Shown: piece by piece, positions 1 to 11,918 of the stretch
How positions within the stretch are numbered: the first letter of the stretch is position 1
How the letters are laid out: every line of letters begins with the position of its first letter
The notes under the pieces: generated by a model
Told to the model about the DNA's origin: nothing
What the model saw: the letters and a program-made list of their open reading frames with translations, nothing else
Database searches by the model: none
Program-made: the position numbers and the translations under genes
Source: Nelumbo lutea
Lineage: Eukaryota > Streptophyta > Magnoliopsida > Proteales > Nelumbonaceae
Assembly (NCBI GenBank): GCA_022828595.1
Contig: JAKGHH010000002.1
Span: forward strand, 106,017,254 to 106,081,253
Length of the DNA: 64,000 nt
Reading direction: 5' to 3'

Positions 1-1110
1 GTACTTGGAATACAATGGTTGGAAACACTTGGTGGCATCCTCTAGAACTTCAAAACCTTGAGGGTGGAATTCACCTTAGTTGGTAGATAAATAGTATTGT
101 TTGGGAAACACACTACATCAGCGAGGGTTTGTCAAATACCCAACCTTGGCAAGCAATAAGCATGGATTTCATTGAGGATTTGCCAAAGTCACACAACGTT
201 GATGTGATTTTTGTTGTTGTAGACAAATTTACAAAATATGCTCACTTCATGCCCCTAGCTCATATCTTTATAGCTTCCAATCCTTCATGGATCATATCTT
301 TAAGCTTCATGACTCACCTAATTCCATCATGAGTGGTAGGGATTGTCTTTTTGAGCACCTTCTGATAGGAGCTGTTTAAGTTGTAGAGTGTGGACTTGTT
401 GTCATCCTCTTATCATCCTCAAAATGATGGCTAGACTGAGGTGGTTAATAGAAGCTTAGAGACTTATCTTACGTGCATTGCTTGTGATCAACCTAAACAG
501 TGGGATAAATGACTTTCCTTGGTTGAGTGGTGGGATGACATAACCTTCCATACAGTCATACACACTTCTCCATGTGCAGGACAGAGAGTCAATATTGTAG
601 TTCCTGAAATATCAATTGTTTCAAGCTCAGAAAAGGAAGAAAACTTTGATTGATAGAAGAAGATTTGAAAGGAAACTTGACATTGGGGATTGGGCTTATG
701 TGAGCCTTATATGCAATTTTTTGTAGCTCACAGAGACAACCATAAGCTTTCTCCTCCTCTTTATTTTGGCCCTTACAAGGTACTTGATAAGATTGGTGAG
801 GTAGTCTACAAGCTGGACCTCTCAGCTTCTTTCAAGATTCACCCCACCTTCCACATTTCACAATTAAAGAAGAAGATTGGAGCTCATACAACTCACACTG
901 AAGTTCCTGCTTGGTCCACAAAAGATACTCCTCAGCCTACTTCTATTTTAGCTAGGATAATGGTGAACAGAGGCAACTAGGCAGCTACCCAAATCCTCAT
1001 ACAGTGGAGCCATAGGCTTGTTGAAAAAACTACTTGGGAATATCTTTATGACTTGTAGGCTTGACATCCAGACATAGTCCTTGTGGAAAAGGACTCTTAA
1101 AGGGGGGGAG
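1..1110 (+). mobile_element. Decayed Ty3/gypsy retrotransposon, 3' part
   Basis: Reads, with stops and frameshifts, as the pol polyprotein of a plant Ty3/gypsy element. Bases 1-90 match the end of the aspartic-protease region (VLGIQWLETLG). From about 120 the integrase core begins ([15 protein letters not shown], then [13 protein letters not shown]). Bases 400-600 continue the integrase in other frames (AYHPQNDG-like, then WLSLVEW-like). Bases 715-980 give the integrase C-terminus ([30 protein letters not shown]), followed by a chromodomain-like tail (TTWEYLYDL). A purine run at 1099-1110 fits a polypurine tract, so a 3' LTR probably follows. Reverse transcriptase and RNase H, which should lie between protease and integrase, are missing; about 30 bp separates the two. 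The element is dead. The 5' part lies outside the window. Confidence 0.85.
129..980 (+). pseudogene. Gypsy integrase pseudogene
   Basis: The integrase part of the gypsy element. The core starts at about 129 in one open frame ending at 332, shifts frame at least twice, and re-enters a clean open frame at 690-980 for the C-terminal DNA-binding and chromodomain-like section. The family would use this enzyme to insert element cDNA into the genome. The stops and shifts rule out a functional product here. Confidence 0.8.
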
Positions 1111-1298
1111 TATCGATAGGAATAAAATGCAATTGGCATGGCTGAGTCACCAGTCCAACTGTTATTCTAATTTTTCCACTGCATGACCCAACCCAATAAT
1201 TGTAGAGAACTTGGGGGTGGGGGAGGGGGGAATTTCATCTAAACACACCTTCAGTTATTTAGGTTCTCTCTATATTTCACCTATTTTTAGCTAGGGTT

Positions 1299-3060
1299 CA
1301 ACACAAGACATGATAGATAAATCGATATAGAGGATTTTTAGTGTATATGGCACTAGTGTTTGAGAGAGGCTGTTCATATTTGTAATCCATTGTTGTTATA
1401 GTGAATTTCAATTGTTCATTGTTCTGTGAAATATAGATGACAAGTCGAACCATGTTAAATCTTGATGTACTCTTTAAAACCAAACCAGAAAGCAAATTCA
1501 CTTCAGTGTATGCACTGCATTACAAAATTCAGGACCAGCTCACTCTCCTGTGGCTATTGTTTTATAATGTTCGACGAAATTCTAGAGAGCCCAATCAAAT
1601 TATTGTACACTCTCACTTGTCTGATTCCATATTTATTGAGCACATTTGTGATGTTAAGTTTGATTAGCTTTGATTCAGTTGATTTTATGGAGAACTATTG
1701 AAATGATTTTGCTAAGTAACCAAATTTGACTATTCAAACTTTTCACAAACATTGCTAACAGGTTTGTCAGACAGTCGGAGGGGTTTCACTTAGCAAAGCT
1801 AAAAGCCACAGCATGAAAGCTCTCCGAAAGGGGCACTTGGGTGACTTTTAGCCGAGTGAAAACCACTCAACCAAATCCCAATCCTAAATGGGATTAAAGA
1901 ACACATTTGGTGAAGCAAAAGTAGAGGGAGAGGTTACCAACTCTAGAAATGAAACTGGTTCTCCATAGTTTAAAAATTGGTAGGGTCAATTTGGTCTTTT
2001 CACTCCAATAAAAAAAAGGCAAAGCAAAACCACTATTTGCTTTTTGAGTTACATGCTTGAATGTGAAAGTTTGACAAACATCACCCTCTTTTGGGGTAGT
2101 TGCTTGGAAAGGCTGGAATGAATGGAAGAAATAATTTAAAGCAAAAGCAGTTATTAGAAGCACTAATCCCTCCATGTTAAACATTCCAAGAATCCCAAAA
2201 CTAGATGGAATTTAATCCTTAATAATGAGATGGAAGAAAGTTCTGTCACACCAAAATGCCACACTGATTAGTGAATGGTGATTACTTTTTGCACATATTA
2301 ATATTCTTTATTCTCCTGCAAAAAAAGTAAGTGAAGTAAAAGCTCACCCAATAGTGTAATTAAGTGAAACAAAGAAGGGCCACACGGTCCCCCCAGAAAG
2401 TTGAGAAGAATCTGAATCAGTACCCAAATCCAGAGTCCGAAGGAAAAGAAAAGAAGATCAAGTCAGTTTTTGGAAACTCTTGGAATTCTTGCTGTCCCCA
2501 CGGCCCCACCAAACCACTAGGGAAACCAATTCTATCGGAAGTCTGAAGTAACCAATGGACTGAAATGCCCTCATCTTTTTTGGTAATTACATGAAAGTCT
2601 TCAAGTCTTCACCCTTGAATCAATGTGCTCTATGCTTTGGTGTATTTATATTCATCGCCATGTATATATATATTTTTTTTTCTAAACCTAAGACCTTATT
2701 CCTTTAAACCTTATATTGTACCGATCCATAAAATGACAAATATACTATTCAATTAGTCCATTTGTTACTTTGAGTATATCAATCAAAATGAGAAGATTTC
2801 CATTTTCAATAATTTTGATTAAAAATACTTTTGTTAGACAAAGTACTTTTCTATAGTTTTGTAAGGGATAAATACTTAAAATACATGACTAACAAGCTGA
2901 CGCATGAAACAAAGATGTCTGAGAGCATTAGGGCAGTAGGAGATACCCGGAAAAAAGAAACTAAGTTGTAAGATTTTAGTTAAACTGTGCATCTACCTGT
3001 TTGATGTGAATAATTATATTTGGAGCTCAAGGGTGTTTTTGATAATTTATAGTTAGTTAT
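1299..3060. repeat. Diverged copy of the IRKI 5' flanking region (copy 1)
   Basis: Several blocks match 8724-11510 in the same order. They are: AACACAAGACATGATAGA at 1299; the GCACTGCATTACAAAATTCAGG block near 1513; the AGCAAAGCTAAAAGCCACAGC block near 1795; a block around 2395-2570 with AAGAATCTGAATCAGTAC; and the AAGATTTTAGTTAAACTGTG block near 2970. The second copy is the DNA immediately upstream of the IRKI gene. Copy 1 ends at about 3060, before any transcribed IRKI sequence, and is followed by MITEs. It is therefore a duplicated 5' flank without a gene. Confidence 0.75.
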
Positions 3061-3062
3061 TT

Positions 3063-3220
3063 GGGCTGCATTTGGAAATGATGCAAATAAGTGTAAATGC
3101 AAATATGTAGTGTAAAACGATTTATATAAATTGTAAAATTGGTTATGCACTCACAAATTTACCTTCTTATCAAACAGACGTTTAGCTGTAATGGATACAA
3201 ACATGAATTCCAATAAACCA
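3063..3220. repeat. MITE-like fragment
   Basis: Starts with GGCTGCATTTGGAAATGATG and contains the phrase AAATGCAAATATGTAG, which also occurs in the fold-back element at 39340-39458. It looks like one end of a related PIF/Harbinger-type MITE. I could not place a matching right end. Confidence 0.4.
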
Positions 3221-3223
3221 TAT

Positions 3224-3934
3224 GGCTACATTTGCTTGGGGCAAAAAATCAAACCGGGATAAACTTTATACCCCGGTTTGATTTTACTGGCATTTGATAA
3301 ACATGTAATTTTACATCGAAAATCGGTGTAAATTACATTTTAATTTAAATTTACATCGATAATCAATGTATTTATTACATTGATCCCTCTCTCTCTCTCT
3401 CTCTTCTCCTTCTCTCTTCTTCTTCTTTCCCCTTTTTCTCTTTCTATCACCGCCGTTGCAACCAGTTGTAGCGGCAGATTTGAACTCCTATGACTTGTTG
3501 GGTTGTTGTAGAAGTTGTGAGCTTTGACATTCATGGTGGATATCATGTTTTAGGGCTTGTTTCGTGGGTTTTACTTTTAGGGGTTTGGTGTGGTGGCGAG
3601 GTGAAACACAACGGAGAGGTCAAGAGAACGTGCCCAGTATGAAATGGTAGATCTGTCTCTCTTCCGGTATGAAATGGTAGATCTTCGGAGAGGTGAGACA
3701 CAGCGGCATATATGTCTCTCTTTCGTTCTCTCTCTCTCTTCTGCTCCTTTTCCTTCTTCTTCCCCTACTTTCCTCTACTTCTATAGATCATCTCACCGAA
3801 ATTACACCTTGACAACCAAACAAGGTAGGTGTAAATTTTCAAAATGACCCGGTTTTAATTTCCACTGATCACTAAATCGGTTCATTTTTTTCCATGGTGT
3901 AAAATTTGAATTTATACCTCAAACAAATGCAGCC
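3224..3934. mobile_element. Tourist-like MITE (PIF/Harbinger type)
   Basis: Termini are inverted repeats: GGCTACATTTGCTTGGGG on the left, and a right end whose complement reads GGCTGCATTTGTTTGAGG. The element is flanked by TAT on both sides (3221-3223 and 3935-3937), a 3-bp target duplication as expected for PIF/Harbinger. It contains CT-rich microsatellite tracts near 3386-3420 and 3717-3740. There is no transposase, so it would be non-autonomous. Confidence 0.65.
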
Positions 3935-5504
3935 TATATATATTTTCTTTTTATCAAAAGCCCACTTGAATGCAAATTTACTTCTATTTTATTGTTGTAC
4001 TCTTACATCTCATTATACAGATGCTTATTGTCAATTTTAAGGATTTTTCGAGGAAAGGACATCAATTTTCCTCTTTAATGTGTTTGTTGAGCCAAACAAA
4101 CTATGAAATTCGATTCCAATTCCAACCCTAAACCAAATAGATCCTATTTTCATAAAGTTATATCGATGAACTCTTCTAGGCTGTAGCTGAAATGATAATT
4201 CAATATCCCTCTAGAAACGGAGGCAAAGGATCAAACCAGCATAACTGTAGGCTCGTGAGACGGATTTTGTTTTTTAATTAATAATTTAAAATTATTTAAA
4301 GTGATGTGAAGTTTAGGGTAGAAGGACAAATAACCTAGCAATTCCACTATATCCATGAATAACCTTGGCTCCTATAAAACTTTGAATGACTAATATTAAT
4401 TGGATAAGCTTCTCAAACTTACTAGATCCCTTTTTCTTTTTTTATTCATTGTTTGATGGTATTTATTTTGGTGAAGATGGTAATTTTCATTATTATGATC
4501 AACTAATACATCCCCATGCTAGGAATAAGTGAACTACGTATATAAGCTCTTTCTTGAACAACTAGTCGAAACTTGTTTTAAGTACTTATTGAAATGAGTA
4601 CTTAATAGAAGTGAAATCAAACAGGGCCTCAAAGAATATATGGGGATGGTCGATGGTCCAATTGTTATGAGATGATCACTTGGCATCAGTTCTATCACAG
4701 AGGTGCGGGATTAAATTCATGTAGCTACAGGCTCTCCCTAGCAAGGTTGGTGGACTTCATGTGCACTTTGCTCTGTCCTCGTGCCTTTATTTCCTCTTTA
4801 ATGTAATTTGTATTTTTTTTGGCTTCTTCCATGTATTAGCATAAAAGGAAAAATAGAAAAAGAGAATTTTTAGACTCAATGCTTGACTGGCAAGGCGTAT
4901 TGTGCACCAAAAATCAAAGTATCAATACACCCCGATATGGCAGAAGAGGTGTATTGGTACTTTGAACCTATTTGTTTGCTCTGAAATTTGACATCTAAAA
5001 GTGTAATAATTACGTTAAGAGGTATATTGGTATTGGTGAACTTTTTTTTTTCTCTAAACTCTAAATGCAGAGAATGTTATTCTAAATTCTAAATTCTAAA
5101 ATCTATCAAACTTCCATTTTGACCCCATATATGAGATTTTTTGTTTGTCATTTTGGGAGTATCATTGAAAAACAAAATGTTATATGATTGCACTTTAAGA
5201 GATAAGAAATAAGAGGAAACAATCAACCAATTTTCTCTTCAAGTTAAAAGATTTCTCGTAAGATATCAGATTTAAGAGGAAACGAGAGGCTCAAAGTCTG
5301 CATTATAAATACATTGATACATATTGGTCTATACATTGCAAAATTTTGATCTTTACTTTATGCTTTACCTTTAAAAAGTTTGTAGAGAAATATTAAAAGT
5401 TAAGGAAAAAAAGGTGTTAAAATTTGAAATCCACCAAAATTTTGTTTATATTGAAGTATGCTAAAAGTTCTAAACAATGACATTTTTTATTAAATGTCTC
5501 CAAA
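3935..5504. other. Intergenic, no gene seen
   Basis: AT-rich sequence with stops in all frames. I see no recognisable coding exon, RNA gene or well-bounded transposon here. Confidence 0.6.
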
Positions 5505-6257
5505 TCTATATATACTATTATTAAAAGCGTGAATGAGAGTGTGAAACTTTTATTTGACTAAAATACCCTAATTTTTGAATATGGTCCATTTCCATTGTAA
5601 GGACAGAAATGCAATTTTAGCAATCACTTTTCTCCACATTCAAGTCTAATATTTAAGGTATTAACTCCCATTAACATTTATTGAATCCTATTCTTGACTA
5701 AAGTACCCCTATTTTTTAATTTTGTCTCTCTCTAGTCGTGAAGGCACAAAATGTAATTTGAACTAATACATTTCTCTTCATTTAATTTCCTCTCATTAAG
5801 TCTTATATTTAAGATATTAACTTGCATTTTTCATTGAATTTTATATTAATTGATTATATTAAAAAAAGTAAGTATGACAAAGAATAATTATTTCGTTGAT
5901 AATAGAAATAAAATACAAATTTAAAATAAACCAAAAATGGATTTATTTTCTTATTTGATGGAAAATTAACAGTTCAACCTTTTGAGGTCAAATGTGCAAA
6001 TCCTTGATGTCATAATTAAATAATAAAAAAAATTAAAAAAGATGAAAACATGCAAAAATATAAAAATTATAAAAGAAAATATAGAAAACATTTGGACACA
6101 TCTTTAATATTATACATTTATCACATTAAACAAAAATAAATATGATAAATAAGAATAATTTTGATAAACATATAAATATAAAAAATTGTAAAAAAATTTA
6201 AAAATATATTATTTATTATCATTATTATAAAAAAGTGTTCGTGCAAAGTATTACTAG
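5505..6257 (+). mobile_element. Putative non-autonomous Helitron
   Basis: Begins TCTATATATACTATTATTAA directly after an A, and ends in CTAG directly before a T. This agrees with Helitron insertion between A and T and with the TC...CTRR termini of the family. The end is preceded by GTTCGTGCAAAGTATTA, a degenerate form of the GC-rich hairpin normally found just inside a Helitron 3' end. No Rep/helicase is encoded. The call rests on termini only. Confidence 0.5.
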
Positions 6258-7480
6258 TATTATATAATATTATGAAATTAATATTTCGTTTTGGTTGATT
6301 GAAATCAGAATATTCGGATATTTTTTGAATCTCTGTCAAAATTTAGAAGCATTAATGAAGTATACGATTAGTGTCCTGAAAAAATCGTGGTTTTATGCAT
6401 GCAGCCCCCAAAATATAGGTGTAATGTGAGCCAAGCTGGATTGTGGGTAATACGATTTTGTTTTAAAAAATCGAAAAAAATAATGAAAAATTAAAATAAA
6501 TTAACAAGATATACATGAAATAAAAAAAAAAAAATTGCAGTTGTAGCCTTGTAGGTTATGGTCTGATTGACCTCATTGCCGCGACAGATGGAGATTCGTA
6601 GCTGCCGGCTGGCCGGAGTTGGTTAGGTACTAGGTAGGGTTTTAATGGGTCGGGTCAAAACAAACAAGGAATAATTTTTTGACGGGTAAAACCACGGAAA
6701 TCCGACAAACAATGCTTCGTAGATTTCACTTTTACTCCATCTTTTATATTGATTTTTTACTCCACTTTTGGTTCTAATCTCACCCCTTTGAATGAAAAAA
6801 GGGCCATTTCTTGTCGTCACCTTCCGCAACCAAACAATGCTTCGGTCCTGAATCATCTCTACCGGTTCCCAGAAGCCTATAATCCTAAAAGATAAATACT
6901 AATTTCTCTTTTACACAAACAAACAAATAAACAAACAGACCAGCTGCAATGACACGAAACATTACAAAAGCGCAAATTCATTGTGGCATTAAAGACAACA
7001 CGTATCAACCATTGGGAGGTGAAAAAAAAGAAAAAAACCCATCACCCATCCTTTCGCCCCGTTTTGATTATTGGATTGCGTTTGATCTTTTTTGTGGTGG
7101 TAATTAAACCGACCATACCGGAGCAACAACAATCTGATTGAAAGAAACAGTGAATTTTTCGGCCGAAATTCAGGACCTAATTGATTTGACCCAATCCATT
7201 AAGATCCCTCGCTAGTCTCATTTTGTGCTTTTAGAGACAATATCAGATCTACTAACTACCCAGAAGGTATTACTATCACATAACGGATACATCTCCGCAT
7301 GAACGATATAACAAAGGGGCCGGGCCATCTTAATCTGAAGCTTTTGGCTGATTGCAGTGGAGATTTGGATGCAATCCCATCTTCATCAAGGTTAGGGGAA
7401 TAGTAGGGTTATCCAACTAGAAGAATTTCAATTATGTCAGACTCTATTTGTATCCTTTATTTGGAGACCTATAAAATTAA
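6258..7480. other. Intergenic, no gene seen
   Basis: AT-rich up to about 6540, then more mixed composition. Short open frames here have no recognisable domain. No RNA gene or bounded element was found. Confidence 0.55.
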
Positions 7481-8036
7481 GAGAAAATTCATGATTAATA
7501 TCCTATACTTTAGACGTAGTGTCACTTTGGTCTCCAAACTTTAAAATGTGACAATTCAGTACCTGAATTTTCAAATCAGGACAATTTAGTATATACTATT
7601 AACTAGCTATTAATCAATTGTTAAGTGACATTTGAAAAAAAAATACAAATGCCCTCTAAGTGTTATCTAATTTTCTTTATCAACCATCTAAATATTGATA
7701 AAAAATTAACAGTCTAAAATACTTGCCTCTTCTATTTAAGAAAGTTGGGGTCACCAAAGTACCCATTCAAAGGTGACCCCAACTTTCCTGAATGAAAAAG
7801 GTAAGGATTTGGACTGCTAATATTTTGTCAACGTTTAGATGGTTGATAAAGAAAATTAAATAAGACTTAAAGGGCATTTGTGTGTTTGTCAAATGTCACT
7901 TAATGACTGATTAACAACTAGTTAATGATAGATACTAGATCGTCAAGTTTTAAAAGTTTGGGTATTGATTTGTCGTATTTTAAAATTTAGGGACCAAACT
8001 ATGCCCAAAATATAGGATACTAATCGAGATATTCCT
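7481..8036. mobile_element. MULE-type fold-back element with very long arms
   Basis: Nearly the whole element is one inverted repeat. The left arm is 7481-7755 and the right arm 7772-8036, separated by a loop of only about 16 bases. At the centre, AAAGTTGGGGTCACC pairs perfectly with GGTGACCCCAACTTT. The flanks are TAAAATTAA on both sides (7472-7480 and 8037-8045), a perfect 9-bp target duplication typical of Mutator-like elements. The outer part of the arm (CCTATACTTT, CACTTTGGTCTCCAAACTTT) recurs at about 27512 and 33570. It has no coding capacity. A transcript would form a long hairpin. Confidence 0.8.
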
Positions 8037-8723
8037 TAAAATTAAAGAACAATAATATATATACAAGAGATATTCTCGATATATAATTGTAGCATCTTGA
8101 GTAATAGATCTCTAGGAAGAGAGAGATTGTTGTGGAGCTCACCTTAAGAACATGACATGACAAAGGCGATACCCCTAATAGTGGCCCCTGTGGAGGACAG
8201 CCTTGGCATATGTGTTGTATGTTCCAAATCACAAACTATGAAACTATCCAAGGCTTGATGAAATCAACAACTTTCGCCAGTAAATGTATTTGAAAACCAA
8301 AGCATTAGCTAATATATATGTACTTGTGGTTCACTTTGTTGAAGGCATGTACATTGGAGGAAGAGAAATATATGCTCATGGAAGGCCCATGGAGTGATAA
8401 GGGCAGACCATTGTCTTGATCTGCACATGTTTGTTCAATTGGACAGGTCATTTATGTGTTTGGTCACAGTGGCTCGTGGCCCAAACAATAATGCCCATCT
8501 CATGGTCCCAACTCCCAACTCCCAACTCCAAGCCACACTGTAAAAGCTGGTTGGTGCTGGTGCCAAAAATGTGGGGGACATTTATTCTTTTCTCAGATAA
8601 ACATTTATTGGTGTAGGCCTCACTTGTAGCTTGGGTGTGAACTGCTTTTGGAGTTGAACACTTTTGATTTAAAGCCTTAAAACCCCACCAGGAATACAGG
8701 AATCCAGTTTTTTTTTTGTGGCC
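8037..8723. other. Intergenic, no gene seen
   Basis: No convincing exon. The open frames at 8416-8616 (+) and 8448-8768 (-) overlap on opposite strands and lack recognisable motifs. Confidence 0.5.
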
Positions 8724-8850
8724 CAACACAAGACATGATAGACAGATCGAGGGAGAGTTATATAACAAATACCTTTAGAACTGAATCCATTTGATGCATG
8801 TACTGTATTACAAAATACAGGACAAGCTCAATGCCCTCGGGCTATTCTTA

Positions 8851-9219
8851 GGAATGGCAATGGGGTAGGATCATATTTTCGGTCGCTGATTCTAATTTTA
8901 AAATAAATCCCTATTCCCAACCTTGATCCCCATTGTAGAAAAATGTTGTCTTTCATCCCCAGTCACTGATGCAGATGGGTTTTCTGTAAGAATCCAAATC
9001 CCCGAAATTTTTAATTAATAATATTTTTTTGAAAAATAAATATATTTAAAATAAAATAAAATTTTAAAATATAAATAATATTTTGATATATATAATATAA
9101 ATAATATTATATATACAAAATAATATATATTTAATATATATAATCAGGATCGGGTATCCCATTAATCCCCATCCCCGACACCATCCGGTTGAAAAAGAGA
9201 TGAGGAAAATTGCCATATG
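8851..9219. mobile_element. hAT-like non-autonomous insertion
   Basis: Interrupts copy 2 of the duplicated flank exactly where copy 1 is continuous. It starts GGAATGGCAATGGGG and its other end complements to CATATGGCAATTTTCC, giving a short imperfect inverted repeat. Candidate 8-bp duplications are TATTCTTA and TATTGTTC (six of eight match). The interior is AT-rich. Confidence 0.55.
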
Positions 9220-9879
9220 TATTGTTCTATAAGTTTGTTTGAAAATCTAGAAAGCCCTTAATTATTATTCATTCACTTGTATGATTGTCCTTTGAGGCTT
9301 ATTTTGAGACCTGTTTGTGAGAGATTAACTTGGATTCAGTTGATTTGGCTCTTCTAACTTTTTCACCAAACATTGCTTATTGGTTTTTCCAATGGGTTTC
9401 ACCTCACAAAGCTAAAATCCACAGCATGAGAGGCTCTCCCAAACGGGCATTGGCGACTTTTGCATAGCAGCTTAGCGAAAACGACTCAACAAAATCCCAA
9501 CCCAAACAAGATTAAGGAACGCATTTGGCGAAGCAAAGATAGAGAGAGAGGATACTGATTCTATGAATGAAAATGGAAAAACTGATTCGGAAAAGTCTAA
9601 ACTGCGGCATGGTCAATTTGGTCTTTCCACCTCCAAGAAAATAGAAAAGCAAATCCACTTAATTATATACTTCGAAGTTCCATGGATGCATGTGGAAGTT
9701 TGACAAACATTACCCTCTTTTGGGGTGGTTGGTTGGAACGGCTGAATAGAAGGAAATAATTTAAAGCAAAAGCAGTTGTTAGAAGCACTAAAACCTCCAT
9801 AATAAACATTCCAAGAATCCTAAATCTAGATTGAATTCTATCTCTAATTATGAGATGAAAGAAAGCTTTGTCACTTCAA

Positions 9880-10405
9880 AAGGCCCATCTTCTTAAATAT
9901 ATCTATTGCTGTCAAATATGGGGTTGAGGGTAATAAAGTAATATTCATAGCATCTGAGGCTAATTTGTCTGGTCTGTAAACAAAAGGAGAGGGTACGTTA
10001 GAGGCCCCGGGTGTTACCGTGGAGGCCAATATTTCAATGGTCAAGTTAGCCAAATACTCAAAAGAGGAACTGGATCAAGCTAGAGACGAGGGTTCAGAAT
10101 TTAATCCTTAATGACAAAGAATGATTCTTGGGATTCTGAATGTCTTTTACCTTGAGGTGAGTGCCTCTCTTTTATAGTTAATCTTACCTTAGGAGTGGTT
10201 GAAAGTAACTGATGATGTGCGGCCAAGATTTGATTTGATTGATGCCATGCGGCCAAGATCGAATAATAGGAATTGATTAAAAACTGGATCAAACTTGATC
10301 ACTTCCTAATTTCTATTCATGTTTTCCTTTTAATAATTTGTTAAATTTTACATAAATTAAATCAGATCGGATCAAAGATGATTAAATCTGTTTGCATCCC
10401 TACTC
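9880..10405. mobile_element. Unidentified insertion, possibly an LTR remnant
   Basis: Present in copy 2 of the duplicated flank and absent from copy 1, so it is an insertion. It contains a possible peptide-like stretch (VKLAKYSKEELDQARDEG on +) and TCTCTTTTATAGTTAATC, which resembles the promoter region of an LTR. No termini, primer-binding site or target duplication were found. Confidence 0.4.
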
Positions 10406-11607
10406 AATAGTGATCACTTTTGAAACATATTAACACATTCCTCACAGTCACACTCTACAAAGAAGGTCACAAGGTGCCCCAACAAAAAATTTGGGAAGAA
10501 TCTGAATCAGTACTCCAAATCAGAGTCGGAAAGAAAAGAAAAGAAGATTATGGCAGTATTTGGAAGCTCTTGGAATTCTTTTTCTGTCCCCACAGCCCCA
10601 CCGGCACCCCCTAGGGAAATCAATTCTACAACAGGTCTGAATTAAGCAATGGACTGAAATGCCCTAAGCCTTTTTGCTAAATTACATACTTGAAGTGTTC
10701 AAATCTTCACCCTTGAATCAAATCATCAACAAGTCCAATGTTTTGTTGTATTCATCCCCCAGTATTTTTCGTATCTTGTACTTTATTTATTCCATGCATT
10801 AATTAGCTTCTCTGCATGCATATCTCTGCTGTCAGGTTTCCAAATTTATAAAAGAAAAAAAAAAAAAAGGAAAAACACCTAAAACCTCACTCCTTTACCC
10901 CTTATTGCACCAACCCATAAAATGACAAACATGCCACTCAATTAGTCCATTTCTTACCCATTTGCAAAAAAGAGTCCATTTATTACAATAAATGAGAAAT
11001 AGATTTCCATTTATAATGCTTATTGCTGCAAATTACTTTTAACAAAGTACTTTTCTATGGTTTTGTAGGGGATAAGTAAAAAATACAAGACTAACAAGCT
11101 GATACTAGAAACAAAAAATGTGTGAGGACAAAGAAAGAAACCGAAGTCCTAAGATTTTAGTTAAACTGTGCATCACTTGCGCTTGATGTGAATGGGACTG
11201 ATCATGCCACAGACTGTCTAATGCAGAGTTTCTTTATTCTCTTCTTGCCACGTGAATATCACGTGCTATTCAAAACAGTTTAGTTTAACTTGGGCTGGAT
11301 TGGCTTGGCTTGGGCCTTGGGTTTGAGGTCAATCCTGCCAAAACCAAAATGTTAAAAGTTAAAAGCTCAACCCTGATCCAATATCCAACCTGTAATATTG
11401 TTAAAAAGGCATCTAGCAGAGAAGAATATAAAACAAGGTCACCAGTGATCACGTTGTTATTTTTAATTATTTTTGGAGCCCGAGGGTAGTTTTGATAATT
11501 TAGTTCCAGTCAGGTCCCATTCATGCTTACATGTGCATGAGTAAAAAAGCACTGCTACCCTTCCTCTCTTTTTTTGAGCTTCAAGTCTTCACTTTCACTC
11601 CACTTGA

Positions 11608-11608
<1 letters not shown>

Positions 11609-11638
<30 letters not shown>

Positions 11639-11639
11639 C
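11609..11639 (+). repeat. CT microsatellite in the IRKI leader
   Basis: An uninterrupted run of CT dinucleotides about 280 bp upstream of the IRKI start codon. Pyrimidine-rich leaders of this kind are common in plant 5' untranslated regions. I infer that the transcript starts before or within it. Confidence 0.6.
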
Positions 11640-11918
11640 TTCCATTCATCTCCAAGACTCCAACCATTAGAGGGCGAAGACAAAAAACTCATTGGATTTT
11701 CAGAAACCCCACCATCTGCTTCTCTCTGACTCTGGTTCACTAAATTGTTCAGTGGATATGTTCGTGCATTTTAGAAATCAAATCCTACCGTTAGATACTT
11801 TCCTGTTCATGTTCATCTTCTGGTGCATTTCTCCATTTCTCTGATAACTTCTTCAACCGTATCAATTCTTCTTTTCCCCTTTTTAGGCTGTATTCATGTT
11901 CTGTTGTTTTCCCCATTA

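Larger units (their letters stand above)
8724..11510. repeat. IRKI 5' flanking region (copy 2 of the duplication)
   Basis: Collinear with 1299-3060 but longer, because it has gained insertions, chiefly 8851-9219 and about 9880-10405. Shared blocks run to about 11500, where GAGGGTAGTTTTGATAATTTA matches the end of copy 1. It ends just before the pyrimidine-rich leader of IRKI, so it probably includes that gene's promoter. No TATA box could be assigned with confidence. Confidence 0.75.

Noticed and set aside
8448..8768. Minus-strand 106-residue frame upstream of IRKI
   Set aside because: No domain and a competing + frame; most likely chance.
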